Source of the DNA: Alphaproteobacteria bacterium
GTDB taxonomy: Bacteria; Pseudomonadota; Alphaproteobacteria; Micavibrionales; CSBR16-224
NCBI GenBank assembly: GCA_006226225.1
Contig: SBHI01000085.1
Span: forward strand, 1-38,296
Direction: 5' to 3'
DNA length: 38,296 bases
The first letter of the stretch is position 1. Every line of letters begins with the position of its first letter. The notes below the pieces were generated by a model. The model had not been told where the DNA came from and searched no databases. It saw only the letters and a list, made by a program, of their open reading frames with translations. A program made the translations under genes and the position numbers. Below, piece by piece: positions 8,540 to 15,703 of the stretch.

Positions 8540-8573
8540 TTGCTAGGCAGGCATGGTTACTGTATATACAGTA
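8540..8573 (+). promoter_or_regulatory. candidate promoter with 16-bp perfect palindrome upstream of yjdM
   Basis: TTGCTA (8540-8545) and TATATA (8563-8568) are spaced by 17 bases and could be a weak sigma70-type promoter firing toward yjdM. A perfect 16-bp palindrome TACTGTATATACAGTA covers 8558-8573, across the -10 box, the place where a repressor would block transcription. The intergenic region also serves the divergent lemA operon. The binding protein is unknown. Confidence 0.45.
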
Positions 8574-8607
8574 TATAAAATAGCCCGATAACAGAAAGAT
8601 AAATAAC

Positions 8608-8952
8608 ATGAGCGAACTACCTCCCTGTCCGAAATGTGAGTCTGTCTATGTTTATGAAGATCGCGGCATATATCATTGTCCCGAATGCGGGCATGAATGG
8701 TCAGCCGCCGACACCGATGGGGGAAGCGGCGGCAAAACCGTGCGCGATGCAAATGGCACGGAATTAAAAGACGGCGACACCGTAACGGTTATCAAAGATC
8801 TGAAAGTCAAAGGCTCATCCTCCGTTGTCAAAGTCGGCACAAAAGTCAAAAACATCCGTCTTGTCGAGGGTGATCACGACATTGACTGTAAAATCCCCGG
8901 CATTGGCGCAATGGGATTGAAATCCGAATTTGTCAAAAAGGTCTCTGATTAA
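8608..8952 (+). CDS. yjdM: YjdM/PhnA family zinc-ribbon protein
   Basis: 114 residues, the usual family length. The N-terminal zinc ribbon has two CxxC knuckles, CPKC at 7-10 and CPEC at 24-27. The conserved PhnA C-terminal domain follows: VRDANGTELKDGDTVTVIKDL (45-65), LKVKGSSSVVKVGTKVKNIRL, and IPGIGAMGLKSEFVKK. The gene was once called phnA because it lies near the E. coli phosphonate operon, but it is not phosphonoacetate hydrolase and its role is unsettled. Here it stands alone behind its own putative promoter. The ribosome-binding site (AGAAAGA) is weak. Confidence 0.9.
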   Translation: MSELPPCPKCESVYVYEDRGIYHCPECGHEWSAADTDGGSGGKTVRDANGTELKDGDTVTVIKDLKVKGSSSVVKVGTKVKNIRLVEGDHDIDCKIPGIGAMGLKSEFVKKVSD

Positions 8953-9092
8953 CGTCATGGACGGCCGGTCATTCACCGCACCGACCGCGCTTACGGATTG
9001 CCTTTTCCAACCTCAGAACATAGACTATATGCTGGGTGAAGATGAACGCCAGCAACATATCTTAAAGATCGGACTATGAAAGGCACTTTTCC

Positions 9093-10256
9093 GTGACCAC
9101 ATCCCCGATATCAAAACCATTGCCGAAAATTGAAGCTATTGCGGGCTTTAAGACACTGGCCTGCATACTGATTTTACTGCACCACATTTCTTATTCCTAT
9201 GCACATGCCGATTATTCCCGGACGTTCCTGACCGTTTTCAATATCGATTTCTACCCTCTGCTGGTCAATGGCTGGATCGGCATCTATATGTATTTCGGCC
9301 TGTGCGGCTATTTCGTCATGCGGTCATGGTGGAATATGCCGCAGCGCAACTATAAAGAATATGCGGTTGCGCGCGCCCGGCGCTTTTTGCCGCTTTATTA
9401 TTTCATGCTGCTGATCGTTTTACTGAAGTTCTTCCCCGATTACAAAATGATGAACCCGCCGCATCTGTCATCCATTCTGTATCACGTTTTTCTTGTCTCC
9501 GACTTTTTCCTGCCCGATGTCATGGTACTGTTTGCAACCGCATCGGGAGAATTTAAAATCGCGCTTTTACTGCCTTTCATTCTTTTGTTTTGCCTGCGCC
9601 ATAAAAATCCCGACCGTTCCCTGTTTATTATGATGGCGGTACTGGTGATTGCAGGGCTTGGCTTTCGCCTTTTCGGCTACAGCCATTATGATGTGATATA
9701 TGTATATGCCTTTAATTATTTTATGTTTTTTACACATTGCATGATGGCTTTCGTCCATGCGCTTGACCCCGTTGTCTGCGGCGTGCTGGTTGCCTATCTG
9801 GAATTCATTTCGCAAAAACGCGGAAAACCTGTGATTTCCCAGAGAATGGCGAAAATTCTTTTCCGATGTTCAATTGCCGCGCTGCTGATCTGGATGTTTT
9901 GCGGTGAGAAACTGCTGCATGTCACCCTTTATGACGCGACCTTGCAGCCCATTCTTGTCGGTATTCTGACAGGCTGTATCCTTGCCGGTGTTGTCTTTGG
10001 CGGCGCGCCACGCTTTTTCGAAGGCGGGTTTTCAAAAAATGTCGCGCGCCTGTCCTATGCTATTTATCTCGTGCATATCCCCTTAATTGCGACATCATAC
10101 CGTATTCTGGCCTTTACCCCTCATGCGGGACAATCGCATCTGACCAATTTCCTCTATGTCCTGCCCGCGTATTTTCTTATCGTTTGGATTGCCGCAGAAC
10201 TTTTACAGCGCTTTGTCGAAGAGCCTTTTGTCCGCAAACTCAAACTCTACAGATAA
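9093..10256 (+). CDS. acyltransferase 3 family membrane protein
   Basis: 387 residues, about ten membrane segments. It begins with IEAIAGFKTLACILILLHHISY (13-34), the family's opening 'R/GxxALLVVxxH' helix carrying the catalytic-type His, and contains YMYFGLCGYFVMRSWW and ARARRFLPLYYFML (conserved RRxxRxxP-like motif). It ends YAIYLVHIPLI...RFVEEPFVRKLK, the typical OafA/YrhL-type finish. Such enzymes move acetyl or other acyl groups onto sugars of O-antigen, exopolysaccharide or peptidoglycan; the acceptor is unknown. The start is GTG at 9093; the ATG at 9076 is out of frame and stops at once. No SGNH domain is fused. Confidence 0.88.
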   Translation: MTTSPISKPLPKIEAIAGFKTLACILILLHHISYSYAHADYSRTFLTVFNIDFYPLLVNGWIGIYMYFGLCGYFVMRSWWNMPQRNYKEYAVARARRFLPLYYFMLLIVLLKFFPDYKMMNPPHLSSILYHVFLVSDFFLPDVMVLFATASGEFKIALLLPFILLFCLRHKNPDRSLFIMMAVLVIAGLGFRLFGYSHYDVIYVYAFNYFMFFTHCMMAFVHALDPVVCGVLVAYLEFISQKRGKPVISQRMAKILFRCSIAALLIWMFCGEKLLHVTLYDATLQPILVGILTGCILAGVVFGGAPRFFEGGFSKNVARLSYAIYLVHIPLIATSYRILAFTPHAGQSHLTNFLYVLPAYFLIVWIAAELLQRFVEEPFVRKLKLYR

Positions 10257-10331
10257 GCCGCCAGCCAGCTTGAAAGCCTGCTGCTTTTCTGCTATCTGTT
10301 TCTTTTGCAACAGGACAAGGGAGCAGATAGC

Positions 10332-11453
10332 GTGAGAAAAACAGTTATCAGCGGCACAGGGCTTTACACGCCGCCACAGGCCATTTCCAATGAAGAGCTG
10401 GTTACCGCCTTTAATGCATTCGTCGATGATTTTAATGCAAAGAACGCTGCTGCGATTGCCGCAGGCGAAATTGAAGCATTACAGCATTCCAGCGCGGAAT
10501 TCATCGAGAAAGCCTCGGGAATCAAAAGCCGCTATGTCATGGAAAAGCACGGCATTTTAGACCCGCAGCGCATGTGCCCGGAAATTCCCGAACGCAGCAA
10601 TGACGAGATTTCCGTTCTTGCGGAAATCGGACTGCAAGCCGCACGCGAAGCCATCAAAAATGCCGGTCTTACACCTGAAGATATTGACGGCGTTGTTGTC
10701 GCAGCCTCCAATATGCAGCGCCCCTATCCCGCTATGGCTATCGAAATTCAAAATGCGCTGGGCATCGGCGGCTTCGGCTTTGATATGAATGTCGCCTGTT
10801 CTTCCGCAACTTTTGGCATACAGGTCTCGAATGATATGGTGGCTGCCGGTTCCGCCGACCGTATTTTGATGGTCAATCCTGAAATCTGCTCGGGCCATCT
10901 GAATTTCCGCGACCGCGATTCCCATTTCATTTTCGGCGATGTCGCTACCGCGATGGTGATCGAAGCCGAAGAAAAAGCAACCGCCCCGGTGCAATGGAAT
11001 ATCCTCAGCACACGGCTGAAAACGTCCTACTCAAACAACATTCGTAACAATTTCGGTTTTCTGAACCGTTGTGATGAAAACGGCATCGGCAAAAAAGACA
11101 AACTCTTCGTACAGGAGGGGCGTAAAGTCTTTAAAGAAGTCGTGCCGATGGTTGCGGACATGATTACCACCCATCTTGAAGATCTAGGGTTATCCCCTGA
11201 CGGCGTGCGCCGCATCTGGCTGCATCAGGCCAATCTGGGCATGAACCAGCTGATTGCCAAAAAGGTCTTCAGCCGCGAAATTGATCCCGATACCACACCG
11301 ACCATTCTGGACAGCTATGCCAATACCAGCTCTGCCGGATCGGTCATTGCCTTCCATAAACATTCGCAAGATCTATCATCGGGGGATATCGGGCTATTGT
11401 GTTCGTTTGGCGCAGGATATTCAGCGGGATCAATTATCGTACAGCGGCGCTAA
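10332..11453 (+). CDS. beta-ketoacyl-ACP synthase III-like enzyme
   Basis: 373 residues from GTG 10332. AAGGGAG about 9 bases upstream decides this over a TTG at 10305. Thiolase fold with the full KAS III triad: Cys156 in NVACSSATFG, His298 in WLHQANLGMNQ, Asn331 in SYANTSSAGS. The insert AFVDDFNAKNAAAIAAGEIEAL near the N-terminus is longer than in E. coli FabH. It looks like the class represented by Pseudomonas PA3286, which condenses medium-chain acyl-CoA from beta-oxidation with malonyl-ACP; that substrate assignment is inference by resemblance. It stands in a single-gene unit after the acyltransferase and convergent with the Flp pilin, 8 bases away. Confidence 0.88.
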   Translation: MRKTVISGTGLYTPPQAISNEELVTAFNAFVDDFNAKNAAAIAAGEIEALQHSSAEFIEKASGIKSRYVMEKHGILDPQRMCPEIPERSNDEISVLAEIGLQAAREAIKNAGLTPEDIDGVVVAASNMQRPYPAMAIEIQNALGIGGFGFDMNVACSSATFGIQVSNDMVAAGSADRILMVNPEICSGHLNFRDRDSHFIFGDVATAMVIEAEEKATAPVQWNILSTRLKTSYSNNIRNNFGFLNRCDENGIGKKDKLFVQEGRKVFKEVVPMVADMITTHLEDLGLSPDGVRRIWLHQANLGMNQLIAKKVFSREIDPDTTPTILDSYANTSSAGSVIAFHKHSQDLSSGDIGLLCSFGAGYSAGSIIVQRR

Positions 11454-11461
11454 AGCCCTTA

Positions 11462-11656
11462 TCAGCCCGGCCCCATAACCGCTTCGTATAAGCCATCATA
11501 GAATGCCGCGATCGTGTCGCCAAAGGCGTAAACAACGCCAAAAATCGCCACGGCAATACCGGCAACCATCAGAGAATATTCGATTGCTGTTGCGCCGCTG
11601 GTATCCGACCGGAATTTGCGAAAAGAGAAAGCCACCCGTTTTTTGCGCCAAAACAT
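11462..11656 (-). CDS. Flp/Fap family type IVb pilin
   Basis: 64 residues, typical for Flp pilins. A short basic leader (MFWRKKRVAFSFRKFRSDTS) precedes the class motif GATAIEYSLMVAGIAVAIFGV (21-41). Prepilin peptidase TadV/CpaA would cut after the Gly in SGATAIEY, leaving the Glu5-Tyr6 pair of mature Flp. The hydrophobic helix ends in a short tail (YDGLYEAVMGPG). The tad/cpa assembly genes are not in this window, so it is an orphan pilin gene or a minor/alternative Flp. A promoter candidate lies just upstream. Confidence 0.9.
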   Translation of the reverse strand: MFWRKKRVAFSFRKFRSDTSGATAIEYSLMVAGIAVAIFGVVYAFGDTIAAFYDGLYEAVMGPG

Positions 11657-11697
11657 ATAAATCTACACCCGCTGCGGTTAAAATTGCCTCTTTTTCT

Positions 11698-11727
11698 ATT
11701 TTATCCTATTCCGGCGGATTTTTCCAA
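11698..11727 (-). promoter_or_regulatory. candidate sigma70 promoter of the Flp pilin gene
   Basis: On the minus strand TTGGAA (11722-11727) and TAAAAT (11698-11703) are spaced by 18 bases, about 42 bases upstream of the pilin ATG. The match is 4 of 6 and 5 of 6 to consensus. Confidence 0.42.
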
Positions 11728-11835
11728 TAAGAAACGCTTTATATGCGGGGATCACTACAGCACGCTCCTCCATAAACCCTTGCAATAAGCGCAGAAAATG
11801 GGGAGAATAATGACTCTGAACAAAGGAGTTTTTCC

Positions 11836-12162
11836 ATGCAGCGCTGCAGTCGTTTTCTTATTTTATTACTGGCTTTGGCCGTTTTCCTGCCCACTCCCGC
11901 CATGGCGGACCCCCCTGCATCCTGCAAGGATGAAACAGCCGCATGGCGCAGCTGTAAAAGCGAGAAAGATTGCGTCACAATCTCCAACCCTTGCGGCTGG
12001 CCATCAGATGCCGCGAATAAAGCCTTCGCGGAACAGGCACAGCAATGCAACATCAGACGCGGTGCCGCGATCGGTTGCCCTGCATATGATATAGAACGGG
12101 ACGGCAGTTATACCGCACGCTGCATTGTCGGCAAATGCGTTGCCGTCAAAGATATTCCGTAA
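11836..12162 (+). CDS. small exported Cys-rich protein
   Basis: 108 residues with a clear signal peptide (RFLILLLALAVFLPTPAMA, cut before DPP), leaving about 83 residues with eight cysteines. The ribosome-binding site AAAGGAG lies seven bases before the ATG. The mature part reads C...C-x4-DC-x5-PC-GW...AFAEQAQQC...C...C...KC. This matches the C-terminal Cys domain of the larger exported protein encoded at 15704-16408 (shared DC, CG, KAFAE...AQ...C spacing), so they are paralogous modules. The even Cys count and periplasmic location suggest disulfide bonding. Function unknown. Confidence 0.75.
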   Translation: MQRCSRFLILLLALAVFLPTPAMADPPASCKDETAAWRSCKSEKDCVTISNPCGWPSDAANKAFAEQAQQCNIRRGAAIGCPAYDIERDGSYTARCIVGKCVAVKDIP

Positions 12163-12169
12163 TCCGCAA

Positions 12170-12196
12170 TTGACATATTTATAATATTGCCATAAT
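12170..12196 (+). promoter_or_regulatory. candidate promoter of the three-repeat protein gene
   Basis: A perfect -35 box TTGACA (12170-12175) is followed by CATAAT (12191-12196, 5 of 6 to the -10 consensus). The spacing is 15 bases, shorter than ideal. Transcription would start near 12203, immediately before the palindrome at 12209-12233. Confidence 0.45.
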
Positions 12197-12208
12197 GTGC
12201 TGCCATTC

Positions 12209-12233
12209 CTTACATGCCGAGTCGGTATGTAAG
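12209..12233. repeat. 25-bp near-perfect palindrome in the leader
   Basis: Arms CTTACATGCCGA (12209-12220) and TCGGTATGTAAG (12222-12233) pair with one G-T wobble around a single central base. Placed between the putative promoter and the GGAGGG ribosome-binding site, it can act as an operator for a dimeric repressor or as a stem-loop at the mRNA 5' end. It is followed by TCATTCTTTTTA, so it could also be a weak terminator of the preceding small gene. Confidence 0.55.
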
Positions 12234-12263
12234 TCATTCTTTTTATATTAATGGAGGGTTCCC

Positions 12264-12989
12264 ATGATCAAAGCAGAAGATTTTTTCAAACAGCACGAAA
12301 GCAAAGCAGGCGAATGCGTTTTCGCACCTACAGTTGAGGCACGCCATGTTCAGAAAGGCGACAGCGTCATCATTAATGTCGGTTTTAATATTCAGACCAC
12401 AGCAGAAGAGGACGGCTGGCAGGTTTTTGTCGGGCGCACCCCTAAATTTGTCAATGAAGAAGACTTTGCCGCACAATTTCTGAAACTTGACCTGCAAGGC
12501 ACGCAGGAGCTGCCGGAAGGCGCAACAGCCGACCCCGTTCTGAAAGGACAGGAAATCTATGTCCAGCCTTGGGATGATACCGAGCTGGGTGTGGTTGCCA
12601 ATGCCGAAAGCGCCGGATGGGTCGTAACCCTGCCGGAAAACGGCAAACCGCGCTTTATGTCCGATGCGGAATTTCGCGCCACATATAAAACGGATGCCGC
12701 ACCTTTGGCTGATGACGGGCAACAGGGCGTTTTTCGATATGTCCCGCAGGAAGATGGCCCCTCTCACCGTTTTGTCGTACTGACCGAAGACACAACATTT
12801 GATTTCGCCGATGGTGCCTATACGGCAGCAGCAGGATATGTTCTGTATGAGAATAAAGATGATGTCGATGGCTATACTGTTGTTCCCGGCGATCATTTCA
12901 AAGAGAATTACACCGTCACAAAAGTACCGGAAGCGCCGCAAAATGATGCAAAACGCAGCGGCCCGAAAGGCAACCGCTTCACACGCTGA
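12264..12989 (+). CDS. uncharacterised protein with three internal repeats
   Basis: 241 residues, no signal peptide, no membrane segment, acidic overall; probably cytoplasmic. GGAGGG five bases before the ATG is a strong ribosome-binding site. I do not recognise the family. Three similar beta-type units are visible: GWQVFVGRTPKFVNEEDFAAQF (51-72, shown here as first and last parts of one motif), GWVV...GKPRFMSDAEFRATY (118-141) and GYVLYENKDD...PGDHFKENY (191-216). Each has an aromatic strand, a turn, then a short acidic helix ending in an aromatic. The last 25 residues are basic and disordered (NDAKRSGPKGNRFTR). It has its own promoter, leader palindrome and strong terminator, so it is a monocistronic, probably well expressed gene. 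Confidence 0.7.
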   Translation: MIKAEDFFKQHESKAGECVFAPTVEARHVQKGDSVIINVGFNIQTTAEEDGWQVFVGRTPKFVNEEDFAAQFLKLDLQGTQELPEGATADPVLKGQEIYVQPWDDTELGVVANAESAGWVVTLPENGKPRFMSDAEFRATYKTDAAPLADDGQQGVFRYVPQEDGPSHRFVVLTEDTTFDFADGAYTAAAGYVLYENKDDVDGYTVVPGDHFKENYTVTKVPEAPQNDAKRSGPKGNRFTR

Positions 12990-13011
12990 TCGCGGGCCTT
13001 ATACATCAAAG

Positions 13012-13048
13012 AAAAAGCCTGACAGCGGATAGTCTGTCAGGCTTTTTT
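13012..13048. terminator. strong bidirectional rho-independent terminator
   Basis: A perfect 14-bp stem, AAAAAGCCTGACAG (13012-13025) with CTGTCAGGCTTTTT (13034-13047), has an 8-base loop, a T-run to 13048 on the plus strand and an equivalent T-run on the minus strand. It serves the three-repeat gene and the convergent Gly-rich membrane protein gene ending at 13071. Confidence 0.9.
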
Positions 13049-13070
13049 CTTTCAGTCACACAGGCGTCTT

Positions 13071-13595
13071 TTACATGCCGTGTTTTTTGTCTTTTGTTTT
13101 GCGCGCCTTCGCTTTTGGCTGCTTGTCAGCCTTAACGGCTTTGGGCGCAGATTTTTCGAAGTCAGACTGTGCGGATTTTCCGGTCAAAGCCGTTTCCTCT
13201 GTGTGCACAGCAGCATTGCGCGCGGTGGTATCAACAGATTGTTCCGCTTTTTTTCCACGCCCGAATAATTTCTCTTTCGCCGCTTTCAAACCGCGCCCCG
13301 CCAGTGCAAAAGGCGCATAAAGCGCCATTGCTGACCCCGCAATAATATATTCCTTGTTTTTATAAATGGCGTTGGCGGCAATAAAACCTGTGATGCCGAC
13401 AACAACGCCCAAGGCTGCCCCTGCCGCAGCGCAGGCAACACCAAGAGCCACAGCTCCACCGGCTGTTGCGCCGAAGAAACCGGCCGTTGCGCCGAGATAA
13501 CCGCCGCCCGCCAGCCCCAGTACGGGAATTGCTCCTGCCACATAAAGCGACAATGTCTCGAAACGTTCACGATTGTTACGCCATTTTTTTGCCAT
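13071..13595 (-). CDS. small Gly/Ala-rich membrane protein with basic tail
   Basis: 174 residues, family not recognised. After a basic start (MAKKWRNNRERFETLSLYVA), residues about 17-75 are a nearly uninterrupted Gly/Ala-rich hydrophobic stretch forming at least two helices (GAIPVLGLAGGGYLG; GAALGVVVGITGFIAANAIY), with a third weaker segment at about 84-99. Residues 100-174 are hydrophilic and Lys/Ala-rich with several KAxK patterns (KADKQPKAKARKTKDKK), probably disordered and cytoplasmic. Gly-zipper helices occur in pore-forming and inner-membrane scaffold proteins, but no function can be claimed. It stands alone between convergent and divergent neighbours. Confidence 0.65.
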   Translation of the reverse strand: MAKKWRNNRERFETLSLYVAGAIPVLGLAGGGYLGATAGFFGATAGGAVALGVACAAAGAALGVVVGITGFIAANAIYKNKEYIIAGSAMALYAPFALAGRGLKAAKEKLFGRGKKAEQSVDTTARNAAVHTEETALTGKSAQSDFEKSAPKAVKADKQPKAKARKTKDKKHGM

Positions 13596-13742
13596 GACAT
13601 CCTCACAAAATAATCATATTGAATGCCCGAAAGGTGACATAACGTGCCAAGGATGGCAAGGATTATATTGCCATCAATGTCCTCTTTCCGAATCAATGAT
13701 TTTGGCGTAGTGTTTGATAGTAAAATATTATGCAGGGCAAAA

Positions 13743-14216
13743 ATGCAAACGACTGAACGCCTCGCTTCCTATCGTATCGCCCCCGCTCTTCCGGCTGATA
13801 TCGGCCGCCTTCAGGAGCTTGAAACGGATTCCTTTTCCAGTGACCGCCTGTCCCGCCGCCAGATGCTGTACCATCTGCATAATCCGCGCGCCGTATTCCT
13901 GACAGTCAGGGAAGAGAACGGCAGCCAGACCGCTTTGGGTTATGCACTTATTCTGCGTGCAAAAAACCGCCCTGCACGGCTGTATTCCATTGTCGTCGCG
14001 AAAGAATCCCGCGGGCTGGGACTGGGAAAAATTTTGTGCCGTGCCGGACTGGATGCCTTGCGTGATGCAGGCGAGAAAAAACTGCTACTGGAAGTCGACG
14101 CCCATGACAACGCGACTGTCGGCTTTTATGAAAGACTAGGATTTGAAACAATACGCCGCCTGCCCGCCTATTACGAAGACGGACGGGATGCCCTTAAAAT
14201 GCAGGTATTGCTATGA
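13743..14216 (+). CDS. GNAT N-acetyltransferase (RimI-like)
   Basis: 157 residues from ATG 13743. AGGG sits a few bases upstream; the frame is open to 13644, but that extension lacks family-like sequence. GNAT fold: YRIAPALPADIGRLQELE (strand 1-helix 1), acetyl-CoA loop VVAKESRGLGLGKILC (RGLGLG), then LLLEVDAHDNATVGFYERLGF, the RimI-like end region. GNATs acetylate amines; the substrate is unknown. It overlaps the RimK gene by 4 bases (ATGA). In many proteobacteria the gene beside this RimK type encodes a GNAT fused to a C39-like peptidase domain; here only the GNAT part exists. Confidence 0.85.
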   Translation: MQTTERLASYRIAPALPADIGRLQELETDSFSSDRLSRRQMLYHLHNPRAVFLTVREENGSQTALGYALILRAKNRPARLYSIVVAKESRGLGLGKILCRAGLDALRDAGEKKLLLEVDAHDNATVGFYERLGFETIRRLPAYYEDGRDALKMQVLL

Positions 14217-15700
14217 AAGAAAACACACCCGTCAAACATATCATCGTTTCCGACAAGCCGCTGGACTTTTTGCCTACGGATCCTGCCGTTCTGACCATGA
14301 GCGCCACCGATTTTATTGCCAATAAAGTCGAGATTGATCTGCGCAAACAGCCGCTGCTGAAAGTTATTAACCTATGCAGCAATTTCGATTATCTGTCGAA
14401 AGGCTATTACTGCTCCCTGCTTGCCGAGGCACGCGGCATGCGCTGTGTTCCCTCTGTCGCCCATATCGTTACACTAAACTGGAAACGTAACTATCAATCG
14501 GAACTGCCTGAATTAAATGCGCTTTTGGAAAAGCATTACAAGGAAGAGCCGGACGAGCCACTCGCCCGCACCTATACCGTCTATTTCGGACGCTGCAAGA
14601 TCGAGCAGTTGGAGCCGCTGGCGCGGCGCTTGTTTGATATGTTCCGTTTTCCGCTGATGCAGGTGGAGATCAAAGCCGACCCGAAAGGAAAATGGATCAT
14701 CAGTGATATTGCACCGCTGTCCTTGGCGGAATTGCCTGTGATGAAACAGGACTACTTCATTTCCTCTCTGCAGAAATTTACCGGTTCGGCATGGCGCAGC
14801 CCGCAAAAGAAAAAAGAGAAATATTGGATTGCCATTCTGCATGACCCGGAAGAACAGCATGCACCATCAAACAAAACGGCCTTGCAGAAATTTATCAAGG
14901 CAGGAAAAGATCTGAATGTGTCCGTTGAACTCATTACAAAGAATGACTTTTCTTCCCTACTGGAATATGACGGGCTACTGATCCGCGAAACAACGGCAAT
15001 TAATCACCACACCTACCGCTTTGCTTTAAAAGCGGAGAGCGAGGACATTCCCTCCATTGACGATACCCATTCCATCATCCGCTGCTGTAACAAGGTCTTT
15101 CAATACGAAATACTGCATGCGCACCGGATACCGCTGCCAAAAACATGGATTCTGGATCGAAAATCGGCGAAAACCAGCGTCGGATCTTTTACCTTTCCGT
15201 TGGTGGTCAAGATCCCGGACGGGGCCTTTTCGCTCGGCGTCATCAAAGTCGATAAGGAAGAAAAATTTCAGGCCGCCGTCAGCGACCTTTTGAAAAAATC
15301 GGAGATTATTCTGGTGCAGGAATTTGTGCAGTCGGAATTTGACTGGCGCATCGGCGTGCTGGATGGGCAACCGCTTTTCGCCTGTAAATATTTCATGGCT
15401 GACGGACATTGGCAAATTTACAATCACAGCTCCAAAACCAAAAAAGGTCAGGAAGGCGCGCATATCACCATGGCGGTTGAAGACGTTCCTAAAGCCGTCA
15501 TGGATGTTGCAACCAAAGCCGCCAAGCTGATCGGTGACGGGCTTTATGGTGTGGACTTAAAGCAGTTCGGTGATGACATCGTGGTTATGGAGGTGAATGA
15601 CAACCCCAATTTGGATGCTGGCATCGAAGACCAGCATCTGGGCGACAAACTTTACCGCACCGTACTAGAAAGCCTGATCACACGCATTGAAAACCGTTAA
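14213..15700 (+). CDS. RimK-type ATP-grasp ligase with RLAN N-terminal domain
   Basis: 495 residues. Residues about 8-160 match the RimK-like ATP-grasp N-terminal (RLAN) domain (HIIVSDKPLDFL; VINLCSNFDYLSKGYYCSLLAEA; YTVYFGRCKIEQLEPLARRLFD). The middle is a pre-ATP-grasp domain (YWIAILHDPEEQHAPSNKTAL). Residues about 285-490 are the ATP-grasp: FPLVVKIPDGAFSLGVIKV, QEFVQSEFDWRIGVL, and the Mg-binding EVNDNPNLDAG with E460, N462 and N464. ATP-grasp enzymes join a carboxylate to an amine through an acylphosphate. RimK itself adds glutamates to ribosomal protein S6, but the RLAN class has no settled substrate. It is coupled to the GNAT gene. Confidence 0.9.
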   Translation: MKENTPVKHIIVSDKPLDFLPTDPAVLTMSATDFIANKVEIDLRKQPLLKVINLCSNFDYLSKGYYCSLLAEARGMRCVPSVAHIVTLNWKRNYQSELPELNALLEKHYKEEPDEPLARTYTVYFGRCKIEQLEPLARRLFDMFRFPLMQVEIKADPKGKWIISDIAPLSLAELPVMKQDYFISSLQKFTGSAWRSPQKKKEKYWIAILHDPEEQHAPSNKTALQKFIKAGKDLNVSVELITKNDFSSLLEYDGLLIRETTAINHHTYRFALKAESEDIPSIDDTHSIIRCCNKVFQYEILHAHRIPLPKTWILDRKSAKTSVGSFTFPLVVKIPDGAFSLGVIKVDKEEKFQAAVSDLLKKSEIILVQEFVQSEFDWRIGVLDGQPLFACKYFMADGHWQIYNHSSKTKKGQEGAHITMAVEDVPKAVMDVATKAAKLIGDGLYGVDLKQFGDDIVVMEVNDNPNLDAGIEDQHLGDKLYRTVLESLITRIENR

Positions 15701-15703
15701 ATT

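Noticed and set aside
8558..8573. LexA/SOS box
   Set aside because: CTG and CAG are there, but separated by 6 bases, not the 10 of the enterobacterial box, and alphaproteobacterial LexA uses GTTC-N7-GTTC; kept only as an unassigned palindrome.
8957..9079. 40-codon open frame between yjdM and the acyltransferase gene
   Set aside because: No ribosome-binding site, no recognisable feature; too short to support on its own.
12243..12941. 232-codon open frame antisense to the three-repeat protein gene
   Set aside because: It mirrors the sense gene almost exactly, its product is Cys/Ile-rich with no domain, and the sense frame has promoter, ribosome-binding site and terminator.
13644..13742. 33-codon upstream extension of the GNAT gene
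   Set aside because: The extension does not resemble GNAT N-termini, while ATG 13743 has an AGGG site upstream and starts right before the first strand of the fold.
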